In this document: piece after piece, positions 46,501 through 57,924 of the stretch
How positions within the stretch are numbered: the stretch's first letter is position 1
Layout: every line of letters begins with the position of its first letter
Origin: Manihot esculenta
Taxonomy: Eukaryota; Streptophyta; Magnoliopsida; Malpighiales; Euphorbiaceae
DNA: 64,000 nucleotides
Reading direction: 5' to 3'
Assembly (NCBI RefSeq): GCF_001659605.2
Contig: NC_035176.2
Location: 19,671,122-19,735,121, forward strand
The notes under the pieces: model-generated
What the model was told of the DNA's origin: nothing
What the model saw: only the letters and a program-made list of their open reading frames with translations
Database searches by the model: none
Program-made: the position numbers and the translations under genes

Positions 46501-47281
46501 AAATCGAACCAAACCCGTAAGTATAAGTTCGTTTCAGTATTGTTTGATTCTTACAATAGCCCCCTTTTTTTTTTCAGTTCTTCTACGGTTCACTACGTGT
46601 TTTAGGTTCAATTAAAAACCCCAGGAACTATGCATAATTCTATATAAATTAGATAAGCATTATATTTCAAATCGAAGAATTTATTTTACCCTAAATACAA
46701 ATCAGATCATTTCAAATAAACCTTAATCCCAAGGTAGCCTCGATGAAGTTTTGAATCACTCTTCTGGCCAATTCATACAGTTTTTGTTCATTTGATTTCT
46801 CAAAATGTTTCAGTTCTCTCTAGTTTCAGAGAGAAATAAAAAGTGAAAAAGGGGATTTGTCGACATCATATTATTTCAGTGTTCATTTTATATTGACATT
46901 TTGATACGTTTTGCAGATTGATGTGCTTGAGGTTGATGGAGTTTACTATGGTATGTGCTCATTCATTCATATTTCTCATTTTCAAATATCGTATGCTTGT
47001 GCAATTGAATCCACTCGTCAATGTCCCAAGCTCATGGCTTATTTTTGATATTACTGAAAAGGATTCTCAGGCTGTCATCGGTATGAAGCACATCAGCGGC
47101 TTGGTCTCCCAACAATCCGCTGCAAAGTTCGACGTGGAACAAAAGAAACTCTCAGGTAGGTGTCATGTCTTTCTAATGCCTAACATTTCCTCACTAATTT
47201 ACTTACACCCTCTTTGACTATTTTTAGTTGCATTCTTATGTTTTTGGGTTCCATTCTATGCACAGGCATCATCTTCGGTGA
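43521..47281 (+). CDS. Sulfiredoxin, plastid-targeted type (five exons)
   Basis: Exons inferred from splice sites and family fit: 43521-43590, 43669-43835, 46917-46950, 47062-47155 and 47266-47281. They total 381 bases, giving 126 residues, about the length of plant sulfiredoxin. All introns are GT-AG. The enzyme uses ATP to reduce over-oxidised (sulfinic) cysteine in 2-Cys peroxiredoxins. The N-terminus, MANFALRLPSTNFRSFSISA, is rich in S/R/A like a chloroplast transit peptide. The conserved core includes GGPVILELPLDKIRRPLLRTR, the catalytic motif FSGCHRYEAHQ (exon 4) and RRGTKETLRHHLR at the end. Intron 2 is 3081 bases and AT-rich. Intron 1 is 78 bases, in frame and stop-free. The ATG is in a good context (AAAAATGGCG). 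No cis element for regulation is evident. Confidence 0.93.
43836..46916 (+). other. Long intron 2 of the sulfiredoxin gene
   Basis: It runs from GTATGTGT to TTTTGCAG. No coding sequence is supported inside it. It holds several homopolymer tracts (T-run near 44527-44542, T-run near 45642-45654) and a long AT-rich block at about 45980-46480. That block is flanked by phrases such as GGGGTATTCGGTTCC and ATCGAACCAAACCC, suggesting a decayed transposon with inverted ends, but this is not proven. Confidence 0.7.
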
Positions 47282-50200
47282 GTCTTAGCTGATGGAATGA
47301 TGTATGCGAATTTGCAAATCTTCTTGCAAGCATTAATTGTGATGCTCTGTGGTAGTCTCACCAGATATTTATGAGTATGTATATGCAGTTTCAGCAATGT
47401 ATAGTTATCAAATGTTACTGGCTTCGTCATAAGCTGCTGCTATTTCTGACTGCAATTTGTATTTACAAAAAGCAAACACAATCAAGTGAAAAATTACATG
47501 AGTCTTTATCTATGGTGTTGCTGTGGCCTTCCTCCAATTGAAAAGTGTTAGTGTTTGCATAGAGAGGAGAGGAGAGGAGAGGAGTGATGTATATTTATAA
47601 AATTTCTATTTAGTTTTAAAAATATATTCATCATTATGAAAAATCAAATGAAGAATTCTATTGTTTCTGAAAAAAGAATTGAAGAATTTATCCATTTAAA
47701 ACATGTGATACTGTAATATTTTATGATTTAATTGTCCTTTTTGTACATTAGTAAAATATGTATGAACTTATTAAAATGCTATCAAATTTAATATTCACTA
47801 GAGAAATGACAATTTATTATTTTAATAATTTTTAATATTATACTAAGTATATTTTAAAATTTGAGAGTTTTTGATAACTCTACAATTAATTTAAATAATA
47901 ACAATTATCATCTATTTTAAAGTTTAAATACTTATAACATAATTAAAAAATTAAGTAAAATAATTTTTTTTAAATTATCAAAATAAGTGAGGCAATTATC
48001 AACGTTGTAATATCAACTAATCAAATGTGTTTAATATTTAATTTAAAATTGTGAATTTGTTACTGGTTATTATTTTTATAGTACTTTTCAAGATTATCTA
48101 ATATTTCACTTTTTTATTTTAATTATTTAATCTCATTATAATTATAAATTTTTTTAGTTTTGTAGTTAATTATAAAAGTAATATAAATAGTAAAATTATC
48201 ATTCACTTTAAAAATTCAAATATAATTGCAAATAACTAGAGTTATATGATATTATTATCCATATTTTTACTTTTATGTAGGTTATAGGTTATACATTTAT
48301 ATTTTATTTTAAAATTTAATATATTATAAATTTTTTAATTTTGAAAATATTAAAAAGTGTTAAAGTTTTACTAATGCTAAAAATTTGGAGTTTTTGATCA
48401 AGCTTTTTAAGAAAATTATCAATTCAAAATAAAGGTTTTTTTTTTTTTAAAAAAAATTACATTAAGGTCAATATTTTAATTTATCAATTTTATAAAAAGT
48501 AAAAGTAACAATATATTTGTTTCTTGAATTATAACAGGAAAAAACATAGAATAATTTTAAACTTATAGAAACTCTATAACTAATTAAAATAAAAAATAAA
48601 TTTAATCCTTGCTTGAGGAATATATATGAAGTTTTATTGCGTATTTTAATTAATCCAATTATTTATATATAATATAAATAGAAAGCGTTAATTTAAGAGA
48701 GTAGATTGATGTCTAAAATATATGAAGTTTCAAATTAAAACCTAGCAACTAAGTAAAGAAACCTGTTATAAATGTATAGGCAAAGATGGCCCAATTTTAA
48801 AAATATTTTTATGATTTTTCAAATCTATATAAATACTATAATGTTGATATTGCCAAGTGTTTATTCTACTCTTTTGCCAAGTGGCATCTTAACTCATAGG
48901 TTCTCCCTCTCTTTCACATTCTTTCACTTGAGCTTACGTGAATAATCAAAAGATAAATATCTAATAAGTAGAAGAATTTAACAGTAAGAAATTTTGTAAG
49001 GTAGTTTTTACCTTTTTTATTATAACTCTTTTTTTTGTTATGTCTTTCTCATTCCTTTATTTCAATTTCAAATTACAATCAAAAGATGATTATTTAATGA
49101 ATAAAAAAATTTAAGAAATTACTTTTAAATCGCTAAATTTTTAAAAGTTTATTGTAATTTTTAAATTCAATTACATTTTTTGTTAGTCAAATGAATTAAT
49201 TAGCAGTAAAAAAAAAATCATCTCTACTGCACTGCTCACCCACCTGGTTCCTACCTTAACATGCCCACTATTTATATGCCTAGAAGTGAAACAATTAAAA
49301 CAACAAAAAGTGGATGATTACAAATTTGATTTGATGCTAATATTATAACCTAGTCTAAATAACAAACAAGAATTGCTCCACAACTAACAAGCAAAAGAGA
49401 TTGCAGAAGATGATTGATAAATTCAACTATCTTCAAAATCACTTCTCTAGCAACTAGTCAAAAGGGTATGCAAAGTTACAAAGTTAATCAAATAAAAATC
49501 GACTATCAATTATGAAACTTCTATACGACTCAATTGCCATTGCTGAAATGACAATTCGGCCCTATCATTGACCCTCCATTAGAGAGACCCTAATAGGGTT
49601 TTCCTTATGAAATAGTTGATCTTGGAGAGGAGAGTGTAATAACAATAATCACCACCACGTGGGAGGAAGTAAATGGTCTAGAGGACCAGTAAATAATCAA
49701 AAGCATGCTTTGGAAGCATCCAGTGATGGTAATAAAATTTTCCGTCTACTTTTCTCGCCACCTAGATAGGTGATTTTTAGATTGTCTCATAGAGAAGATG
49801 TCTCAATTGATGGGAATTGCCTATTCATCGCATTGCAAATGGCAATAAATTGCTTGTGAAATAGATGCACAAGAGCTAAGGAGACAGAATAAATGGGTGT
49901 CAGAGAAAATTTACTAGAATAAAGAGCAATCTAGACTTTGAAGATCTTATGAAAATTTTACTTATCTTGCCGCTAATGTAATCACCATTGGAACCAGTAG
50001 TGAGAACTAAGAATAGATAGCAGAAATAACAAAAATGAGTTGTCAAGACTAAGCCAAGATTGAGAAGCGGTAGATTTGAAAGTAAAAGATTATATTAGAT
50101 ATAATGAACGTAAAGAAGGTGAATCAAAGGCCTTAGGAGAGGTGAATATCGTGAACAATAGGGAGAGAGAGAATAAGGGTATTTTATTGACTTTTGTATT

Positions 50201-50500
50201 TTAATAAATGGGATCCATTAATGTCATCTAGAGAAGGACTAGAAAGTAGTATTTCTGAATAATAGAAAGCATTGTAGTTGGGCTCAAGAATTATAGAGAT
50301 CATTTTCTAAAAATATAGGGATCTAATAGTAATTCTTTCAAAAATTTATTTGTTATGAAATTTATGAAATAACTTTTGTATTTATTGGGGAAAAGTTAAC
50401 CCAAGGGATTCATATGAATATATTATACTTAGAAGATAAATCAGTCTCATACTTATTATGCCCACCCATATTGGCATGTAATTTTTTATTTTCATGTCTT
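47282..50500. other. Intergenic AT-rich region downstream of sulfiredoxin
   Basis: The first few hundred bases should include the SRX 3' UTR. A (GGAGA)n microsatellite lies at 47563-47584. Most of 47600-49200 is AT-rich with no frame. 49230-50350 is less AT-rich and contains phrases such as CACCACCACGTGGGAGG, but I recognise no gene or element in it. Confidence 0.6.
47563..47584. repeat. GGAGA microsatellite
   Basis: About four and a half copies of the pentamer GGAGA sit downstream of the sulfiredoxin stop codon. Confidence 0.85.
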
Positions 50501-50505
50501 AGGTA

Positions 50506-51313
50506 TGATGTGAAACTCTATGACACAAGTTTCAAACCCACAGATACAAGTAAATATGGAATTCAAAGATTTGATAAACGCACCTCCTATGACACCTCAC
50601 ACATAGAGAAGCTGAAATACTAATAATTGAAGGATTTAGATGAGAATTTGACAAATGCTGCAACGAATAGTTGATAAGCTAGTCAAGATTCTTGATGTAA
50701 TTGATAAAAACAAATCATCACTCTCACTCAAAGCAATACACGCCAAAGGCATTAAGAAGAATTCTGAAAATTTTGATTTAAAAAGTTATCTCTTACAAGT
50801 GTTTTTTATCTTTATATAGTAAGAAGAAAATAAATAAAACCCTAAGACACTCTTTTTAGCCTTGGTCGAACCACACACAAGACCCAAACCCAATCACACA
50901 CTAAAATAATACATCAAACTCATAAGTATTAAAATATAAGTTCAAGACATGACCCAACACTTTAAAACTTAAAAGACAAAATATGGACAGAATACAAGGC
51001 CAAACAAAACCAAAATAAAGCAAGTGTTTAAATAATAAAACATAGCAAACCCATCAAATGCTGAATAAATTAGGCAGCCCCATCTCTATTACACATCTCA
51101 AACAAGGTGAGTAGTTTATGTGTGTTTTCAAACTCCACGAGACATTTGTCAATGGCAAGCTCAATCAATTCTTGTGATACTTGTTCTTGAATGTGTAAGT
51201 TCATAGCTACTTCAACCTTCTTAGTTTTGCTCCTTGTCACTGGTACACTAGGAAGCACTAATGGATTCTTACTCCCTTGATTCCCATATGATTGTGCTTG
51301 TTAGTTCTTATCA
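50506..51313 (-). repeat. 3' LTR of element G
   Basis: On the - strand it starts TGATAAGAAC at 51313 and ends TTTCACATCA at 50506. It pairs with 59847-60649. Both share the TCTCTTACAAGTG phrase and the coding-like stretch that gives short frames (51070-51258 here, 60406-60594 there), which are therefore LTR sequence, not genes. Confidence 0.85.
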
Positions 51314-51867
51314 TTCCCTCCTTCCTTGAGAAGATTTGTCCTCAAATCTGCAACATGATTAAAAGTAGACAAGTTAGACATATTAAAGGTAGCAATAACT
51401 CCATGCTCACCTGGCAAGTCTATTTTATAAGCATTGTCATTTATTCGCTCTAAAACTTGAAATAGACCATCACCACGAGTATCCAGCTTATTCTTCCTCT
51501 GATTTGGAAGTTGTTCCTTTCGAAAGTGTATCTAAACCTAATCACTAGGATCAAACACCACTTTCTTTTGTTCCATGTTTGCCTTGTCAGCATACACCTT
51601 GTTCCTCTTCTCTATGTTAGACTGAGCCTTCTCATGCAAGGACTTCACCAATTCTGCCTTTTTAGCACCATCTAAACTAGCAAGCTCATGTAAAGGTAAA
51701 GAAACAAGATCAAGTATAGTCAGTGGGTTAAACCATAAACAAGCTCAAATGGAGAAAACCTTATGAAAGAATGTATGCTACGGTTATATGCAAACTCAAT
51801 AAAAGGCAAGCAATCTTCTCAAATGTTCAAATTCTTACCCACTATAGCTCTGAGTAAGGTACCAAGA
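51314..51867 (-). pseudogene. G integrase C-terminal remnant
   Basis: Reading on the - strand after removal of the solo LTR, recognisable pieces include a sequence of the type [17 protein letters not shown] and, further on, a segment like DNAYKIDLPGEH in shifted frames. It ends at the purine tract of G. Multiple stops and frame changes are present. Confidence 0.65.
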
Positions 51868-54130
51868 TGTAATACCCGGCTAGACTCCGGTATCGGAATT
51901 CCTACCGTCCGGTGGAATCTCGGATGTCGGAAGCCTCTAGTAGGGTAGAAACATGTTTTCATAAAATGATTTAATGTTTTTCATGGTTTTAAGTAAAAAG
52001 GAAATGAGTTTTTGCATGAAAATAGTATTGGAGGAAAACTCAGGTTCGGCCGCCGAACCCCAAGTTCGGCCGCCGAACATGCAGGCATTTCGGGTGTGCC
52101 TTAGGCCCCCGAAGGCATAAGGGAGGAAAGTCCAGGTTCGGCCGCCGAATCTCAAGTTCGGCCGCCGAATCTCAAGTTCGGCCGCCGAACATGGCATGCA
52201 TGCGGAGGCACGTTCGGCCCCCGAACGTGCCTGGCCAGCCACTATAAAAGGGTCCCTTAGCCGAAAATGGACGAGCTTTTTCCCCATTTTCGGCCAAGGT
52301 GAGCTCTCCGCCGTCCCTCACCAATCTTTGATGTTTTTCCTCTAGATCTTTCAAGATTTTCATTTGTTTTAACTCTGCTTTGAAGATTTGAGCTTTTGAG
52401 CAAAGTTTTGGAGCTTGGAGGTTCAAGAACCCAATCTCTACCACCTCCGAGTTGTAGGTCGTCTCTCTCTCGATCTTCAAGAGGTAAGAGCCGATCTTAA
52501 GCTCATTGCATGTTTTAAGCAAGTTTTAAGTAGATCTATGGGTTAGAATACATGTTTAGGTTATGGGTATGTTTATGGGTATAAATGTATGTTCATGAAC
52601 AATGTGGATGCTTGATGTGTTGTAGATGGGGTTTATGATGGTTTGAGGCCCCTAGGGACATGTATGCTTGTGTATGTGTGTTGTAGAATAGGTTTGATGC
52701 ATGTTTGGAAGGTTTGGAGGCGAAATGTGCAAAAGGAGCCAAGTTTCTGCCCTTTGGCAGAAACCAGGTTCGGCAGCCGAAGGACTTTCGGCCGCCGAAC
52801 ATGGCTGGGGAGGCAAGCCTTTCGGCTGCCGAAGCCTGCCCCCGAAAGGAGACTTTCGTCTCTGTCTGGCAGTTTCGGCCGCCGAAGGTGCCGCCGAACC
52901 TGCCTGACTTTCGGCTCTGGAGGGACTTTCGGCCGCCGAACCTGCCGCCGAAAGTGCCCTGTCCAGGCCTCTTTTGCATGTTTTTCTATGATTGTTTCAT
53001 GATGTTTTAGGGAGTTTTTGGGGAGTAGTTTATAGTTATGTTCATGTATGTTTGGTCCCTCATTTGAGTCCACCTATGTAGGTTCGGACCCAAAGAACCG
53101 AGGACCCCAGCAGTGAGTTCAGCTGCTTCGGTGTTGTCAGAGTCAGCCAGAGGTGAGTGGAACTAAAACTTAATCTTTTAAATTGAGAAATTAAATGTTT
53201 TATCATGTTTCATGCATCATGATTATGCAATAGGATGATTGCATTAGTTTTCACGAATATGCCGCATTGCATCGATTGTTGTTGATGTGGGTGAATATTG
53301 GATGACCCAATTAGTCCATGACAGGAAGACCAGGACCCCATTCTACAGCCTGGCACAGAGTAAGGAAAGACCAGGACTCCATTCTATGGCCTGGCACAGT
53401 TATGGGACTCGAAGACCAGGAGCCCAGAGGAGGCCCTGGGACAATGGTAAGTAATGTATGTTATGACAGGAAGACCAGGACCCCATGCTACGGCCTGGCA
53501 TAGAGTTAGCTTGGACTAATTGGTGACAAGTTCACCCAACCCTTATGTGAATTGTCTGTGTTATGATGCATTTCATAGAGCATAGTGTTAATATGTTTTA
53601 TAGTCCTACTCACTGGGCTTTTAGCTCACCCCTCTCCCTTTACCCCCAGGCTTGCAGGTACAGTTTAGAGCAGGAGCCCGGATAGAGTAAAGAAGTCATG
53701 TTTATGTAATAGCTAGCAATGGACATGATCAAATTGTAATGTAATGTCTTAATCAGTATAGATATGTAATGAGATGATGTTTATGGATGTTAGAGGGGTG
53801 CTTGACCATAGACTGTTGTTATCCCTTTTAATACATGATCTTAGAGATTTTTATGATGTTTATGTAAACCAACTCAACATATGTTATGTCACCCATTTGG
53901 GGGCACTGATGAGATCCCACAGAGGGATCAATGTTATGTTAATGTATATGCACAGGTTGAGTTTGGTTGATGTACATGGAAAGAAAAGTTTTAATTTTTA
54001 TGTATGTTGTTGATCATGTATGGGATTGTACAGGTTTACAGGTTATATGTCAGGCTTGCTACGGGTCCCGGCGGCCTTAAGCCGATCTGGATCCTAGCGC
54101 CGGTAGCGGTCCGATTTTCGGGTCGTTACA
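51868..54130 (+). repeat. Solo LTR (Tekay-like) inside G
   Basis: It is 2263 bp with complete TGTAATACCC...GTCGTTACA ends and the target duplication CAAGA at 51863-51867 and 54131-54135. No internal region is attached, so the element was reduced by LTR-LTR recombination. Five GCCGCC palindromes precede TATAAAA (52243-52249). The second cluster is at about 52767-52955. A minisatellite with CCAGGACCCCATTCTAC units lies at about 53318-53505. Confidence 0.95.
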
Positions 54131-54135
54131 CAAGA

Positions 54136-55673
54136 GTTCTATTCACCACCTCTATTTGGCCATCTGTTTGTTGATGACAAGTAGTAGAATATAATAGTTT
54201 AGTATTTAACTTACCCCATAATACTTTCCAAAAGTGTGAAAAGAACTTTGCATCTCTATCTGACACAATTGTCGTTGGCACTCCACAAAGTCGAACCACT
54301 TCCTTGAAGAACAAGTCAGCTACATTGATGGCGTCATCAGTTTTATGGCAAGGAATGAAGTGAGCCATCTTGCTAAACCTGTCGACAACAATAAATATAC
54401 TATCTCTACCACGCCTAGTCCTATGTAAGCCAAACATAAAGTCCATAGAAATGTCCATCCAAGGTGATCTAGGAACATGTAAAGGCATATAAAGACCATG
54501 AGGCATAGACTAAGACTTTGCCTGTCTACATGCAATACAAGAAGCACACATTTTCTCAACATCTTTGCGCATAGAAGGCCAATAAAAATACTCAAATAAA
54601 GTGTCATAAGTCTTATGTACTCCAAAATTCCCCATCAAACTCTTACAATGAGATTCAAGCACAAGCAAATCACGCATGGAGCATTTAGGCACACACAATT
54701 TCTTACCCTTAAACAAGTAACCATCATGCCTATGAAAAAAGTTAAAAGCTCCATGCTCACAAGCCATAAACGCATTACCGAAATTAGTATCATTAATGTA
54801 CAAGTCCTTAACATACTCAAAACCAAATAATTTAAAACTCAAAGTATTAATTAAAGCATACCTCCTAGACAAAGCATCTGCAACCACATCGTCTTTCCCA
54901 TGCTTATACTTAATCACATATGGAAATTGTTCAATAAACTCAATCCACTTACTATGCATCTTATTCAACTTGCCTTGTCCCTTCAAGTGCTTCAAAGACT
55001 CATGATCTGTATGCATCACAAACTCCTTGGGCAGGAGATAGTGTTGTCACACATCTAGTGCTCTCACCAAGGCATACAGCTCCTTATTATAGGTTGAGTA
55101 ATTAAGTTGTGTTCCATTCAACTTCTCGTTGAAATAGGTTATTGGGTTCTTCTCTTGCATCAATACAACTCCAATACCTACGCCAAAAGCATCACACTCA
55201 ATTTCAAAAATTTTGTCAAAGTTAAGGTAAAGATAAAATAGGAGCATATGTTAACTTCACTTTTCAGCAGTCAAAAGCTTTTTGTTGCTTCTCTCTCCAC
55301 TTGAACCCAACTTCTTTCTTGATAATTCCTGTGAGTGGTGCTGCAATAATAGAAAAATTCTACACAAACCTCTTGTAAAAGCTTGCAAGACCATGAAAGC
55401 TCCTCACATATGAAATAGATTTAGGAATAGACCACTCCTTTATAGCTTTCACCTTCTCTTCATCTACCTCAATTCCCTGTGCACTCACAATAAAATTAAG
55501 GAAAACAAGTCTATCTATATAAAATGTGCATTTCTCAAGTTTAGCATACAAGCTCTCTTATCTCAAAACCTGCAAAACTAAATGAACATATTAATATGTT
55601 TGTCAATAGACCTGCTATAGATCAAGATATCAACAAAATAATTAACTACAAATTTTTCCATGTATGCACGCAA
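54136..55673 (-). pseudogene. G RT C-terminus, RNase H and integrase remnants
   Basis: From right to left on the - strand: RT end (55360-55551, with FLNFIVSAQGIEVDEEKVKAI); RNase H (55047-55247, [18 protein letters not shown]); RNase H end plus integrase zinc finger (54510-55019, [18 protein letters not shown] and ending [12 protein letters not shown]); integrase core (54126-54506, [20 protein letters not shown] and [15 protein letters not shown]). The integrase frame stops at the solo LTR boundary. Several stops separate the pieces. Confidence 0.88.
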
Positions 55674-57104
55674 TGTAATACCCGGCTCGAGTCCGGCCTC
55701 GGAATTCCTGTCGTATGGTGGAATCTCGGGTGTCGGAACCCTCGCGAAGGGTAAGACATATGTTTTCATGTGTGTTTTAAGCGTTGTGTGTTTTAAGAGT
55801 TGTGCATGTTTTCAAGTGTTAAAGGAAATGAGTTTTGAAAGAAAAGCAATAAGGGAGAAATGCAAAGGTTCAGCCGTCGAAGGTCACTTTCGGCCGCCGA
55901 ACATTGCATGGTTTCGGATTCACGTTCGGCTGCCAAAGGTGGTCTGGCCAGCCACCTATAATAGGGCCAAAGGTCGGTGGAAGGAGGATATTTCTCCTCC
56001 ACTGGCAGCCAGAGGTGAGTTCAAGCCTCTCCCCAGTTGACTTTCATGTTTTTCATGTTTTTCACCAAATCTTGCAAAGGTTTTAAGAGTTATGGTGTGT
56101 TTTGAAGGTTTTGAGCAAAAATAGCAAGTTTGGAAGTTTGGAGCTTTGGAAGAGGTTTTCTCCATATCTCCACGTTAGGATCACTTGATCTCTTGTTTGG
56201 AAGAGGTAAGTCACGATCCAGAACCTCTTTTACTGATTTTTGAAGGTTTTATGGGAGTTGTATGGATAGTATGTTTGAATAGGGTTTTGGTTGAGGTTTT
56301 GCATGATTTTGTGTTTAAGCATGTTTAAGTGTTGTTTGTATGTTTCTTGGGGTTCTAAGTGAGTTTTAGGCCCTTTTATGCATGTTTTCTGGTATGTGCT
56401 AGTTGGGAGTAGTTGATATGCATGTTGGGTAAGTTTGGGGGAAAGGTTTGCATGAAACAGAGCAGGGTTCTGCCCAGCGGGCAAAACCAGGTTCGGCCGC
56501 CGAAGGAAGGTTCGGCCGCCGAACCCCTTGTGGAGGCAGTTTCGGCTGCCAAAGCGTGCCCCCGAAAGCGAGGCTTTCGGTTGAGAAAGGGACTTTTGGC
56601 CGCCGAAAGAGGGAGTTCGGCCGCCGAAAGTGTGTGAGTTTCGTCTCTGGACGAGACCTTCGGCCGCCGAAGGTGCCGCCGAACATGCATGAGTTTCGTC
56701 TTTGGAGAGGGGTTTCGGCCGCCGAACCTGCCGCCGAAAGTGTCCTGTCCAGCTTTCTTTTGCATGTTTTCTGTGATTGTTTGGGGATCGTTTAGAGGGT
56801 TTTTGAGGGAGTTTCTTAGAGTTATTCTTGAGTTAGTGTGGTCCTTCATTTGAGTCCACCTGTGTAGGTACGGACCAAAGGAACCCCAGAGAGCAGCAGT
56901 GAGTACTGTTTCAGAACCTGCCGAGTCAGCCAGAGGTGAGTGGAACTTCTCTTTTCAGAACTAAACTACTTTGAGCATATGTCATGCATCATAAGAGTAT
57001 AGTAGGGTGTTTGCATTAGTTTCACGAAGTTGACGCATTGCATAATACGATGTGTATGAGGTTGTGGATAGACCAAGGCGACTCCAATAGCCCAAGCTCT
57101 GTTA

Positions 57105-57259
57105 TAAGACCTGGCCGGGCCAGGCAGCCATCTGTAGGTAAGACCTGACTAGATCAGGCAGCAGAGATAGTAAGACCTGGCTGGGCCAGGCAGGCAGAGT
57201 TGTAAGACCTGGCCGGGCTAGGCAGATTGAGGTTGTAAGACCTGGCTAGGCTAGGCATC
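57105..57259 (+). repeat. Minisatellite with CCTGGCCGGGCCAGG units
   Basis: Five imperfect units of about 30 bases each begin TAAGACCTG, and each includes a self-complementary CCTGGCCGGGCCAGG-type core. It occupies the LTR position where other copies carry the CTACG(C/T)CCCTGGCAC minisatellite. Confidence 0.85.
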
Positions 57260-57541
57260 CTTCTAGTGGGATTTTTGGTGGTCATGTCTATCCCTGAGAT
57301 GATGTGATGTAGTGCATTCCATGAGATCATGTTTTCAAATTACGGTTTATAGTTCTGCTCATTGGGCTTGTATAGCTCATCCCTCTCCCCTATCCCCCAG
57401 GTTTGCAGGTTCAGAGTCTAGAGGGAGTCCAGCAGGGTTTGCAAGAAGAAGAAGAGTTATGTAATAGCTAGTGTGGACATGTATATGTAAAGAGATAATG
57501 TATAGTGTGTAGCTTTGTGCTTGACTTATAAGAGTTGTAAT

Positions 57542-57735
57542 CCCTTGTTGTAGACACATGATCAGTTTATGTATGTTTTCTTTTATTGTTATGAATAGGA
57601 GAAAACCAGGCTTAACATTATGAGTTGTTAGACCAAAACCCTTGTTGTAGACACATGATCAGTTTATGTATGTTTTCTTTTATTGTTATGAATAGGAGAA
57701 AACCAGGCTTAACATTATGAGTTGTTAGACCACAA
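57542..57735 (+). repeat. 97-bp tandem duplication in the solo LTR
   Basis: Units 57542-57638 and 57639-57735 are nearly identical, starting CCCTTGTTGTAGACACATGA. No other LTR of the family in this window has this duplication. Confidence 0.9.
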
Positions 57736-57924
57736 ATAGTGCATGCACAGGTTACGCCCTGGAGAAAAGAAAAGTGTTAATGGTTTGACAGAAAATATAT
57801 GATCATGTATGGGATGTCACAGGTACACAGACAGTATAGCAGGCTTACTACGGGTCCCGGCGACCTTAAGTCGATCTGGATCCTAGTGCCGGTAGCAGTT
57901 CAGTTTCCGGGCTGTTACACCCAA

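Larger units (their letters stand above)
55674..57919 (+). repeat. Second, diverged solo LTR (Tekay-like) inside G
   Basis: It is 2246 bp, TGTAATACCC...GCTGTTACA, flanked by CGCAA (55669-55673) and CCCAA (57920-57924), a target duplication with one mismatch. It is the most divergent LTR of the family here. The TATA box is TATAATA (55957-55963), with one intact palindrome plus a mutated one before it. The downstream cluster (about 56490-56740) remains. It also has its own minisatellite and a 97-bp tandem duplication. Confidence 0.9.

Noticed and set aside
49230..50350. Less AT-rich stretch considered as a decayed gene
   Set aside because: No frame longer than background and no motif was recognised on either strand. 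It is left as unassigned intergenic sequence.
51070..51258. Short frame starting MLPSVPVTRSKTKKVE, repeated at 60406-60594
   Set aside because: Both are inside the paired LTRs of element G. The similarity reflects LTR duplication, not a gene pair.
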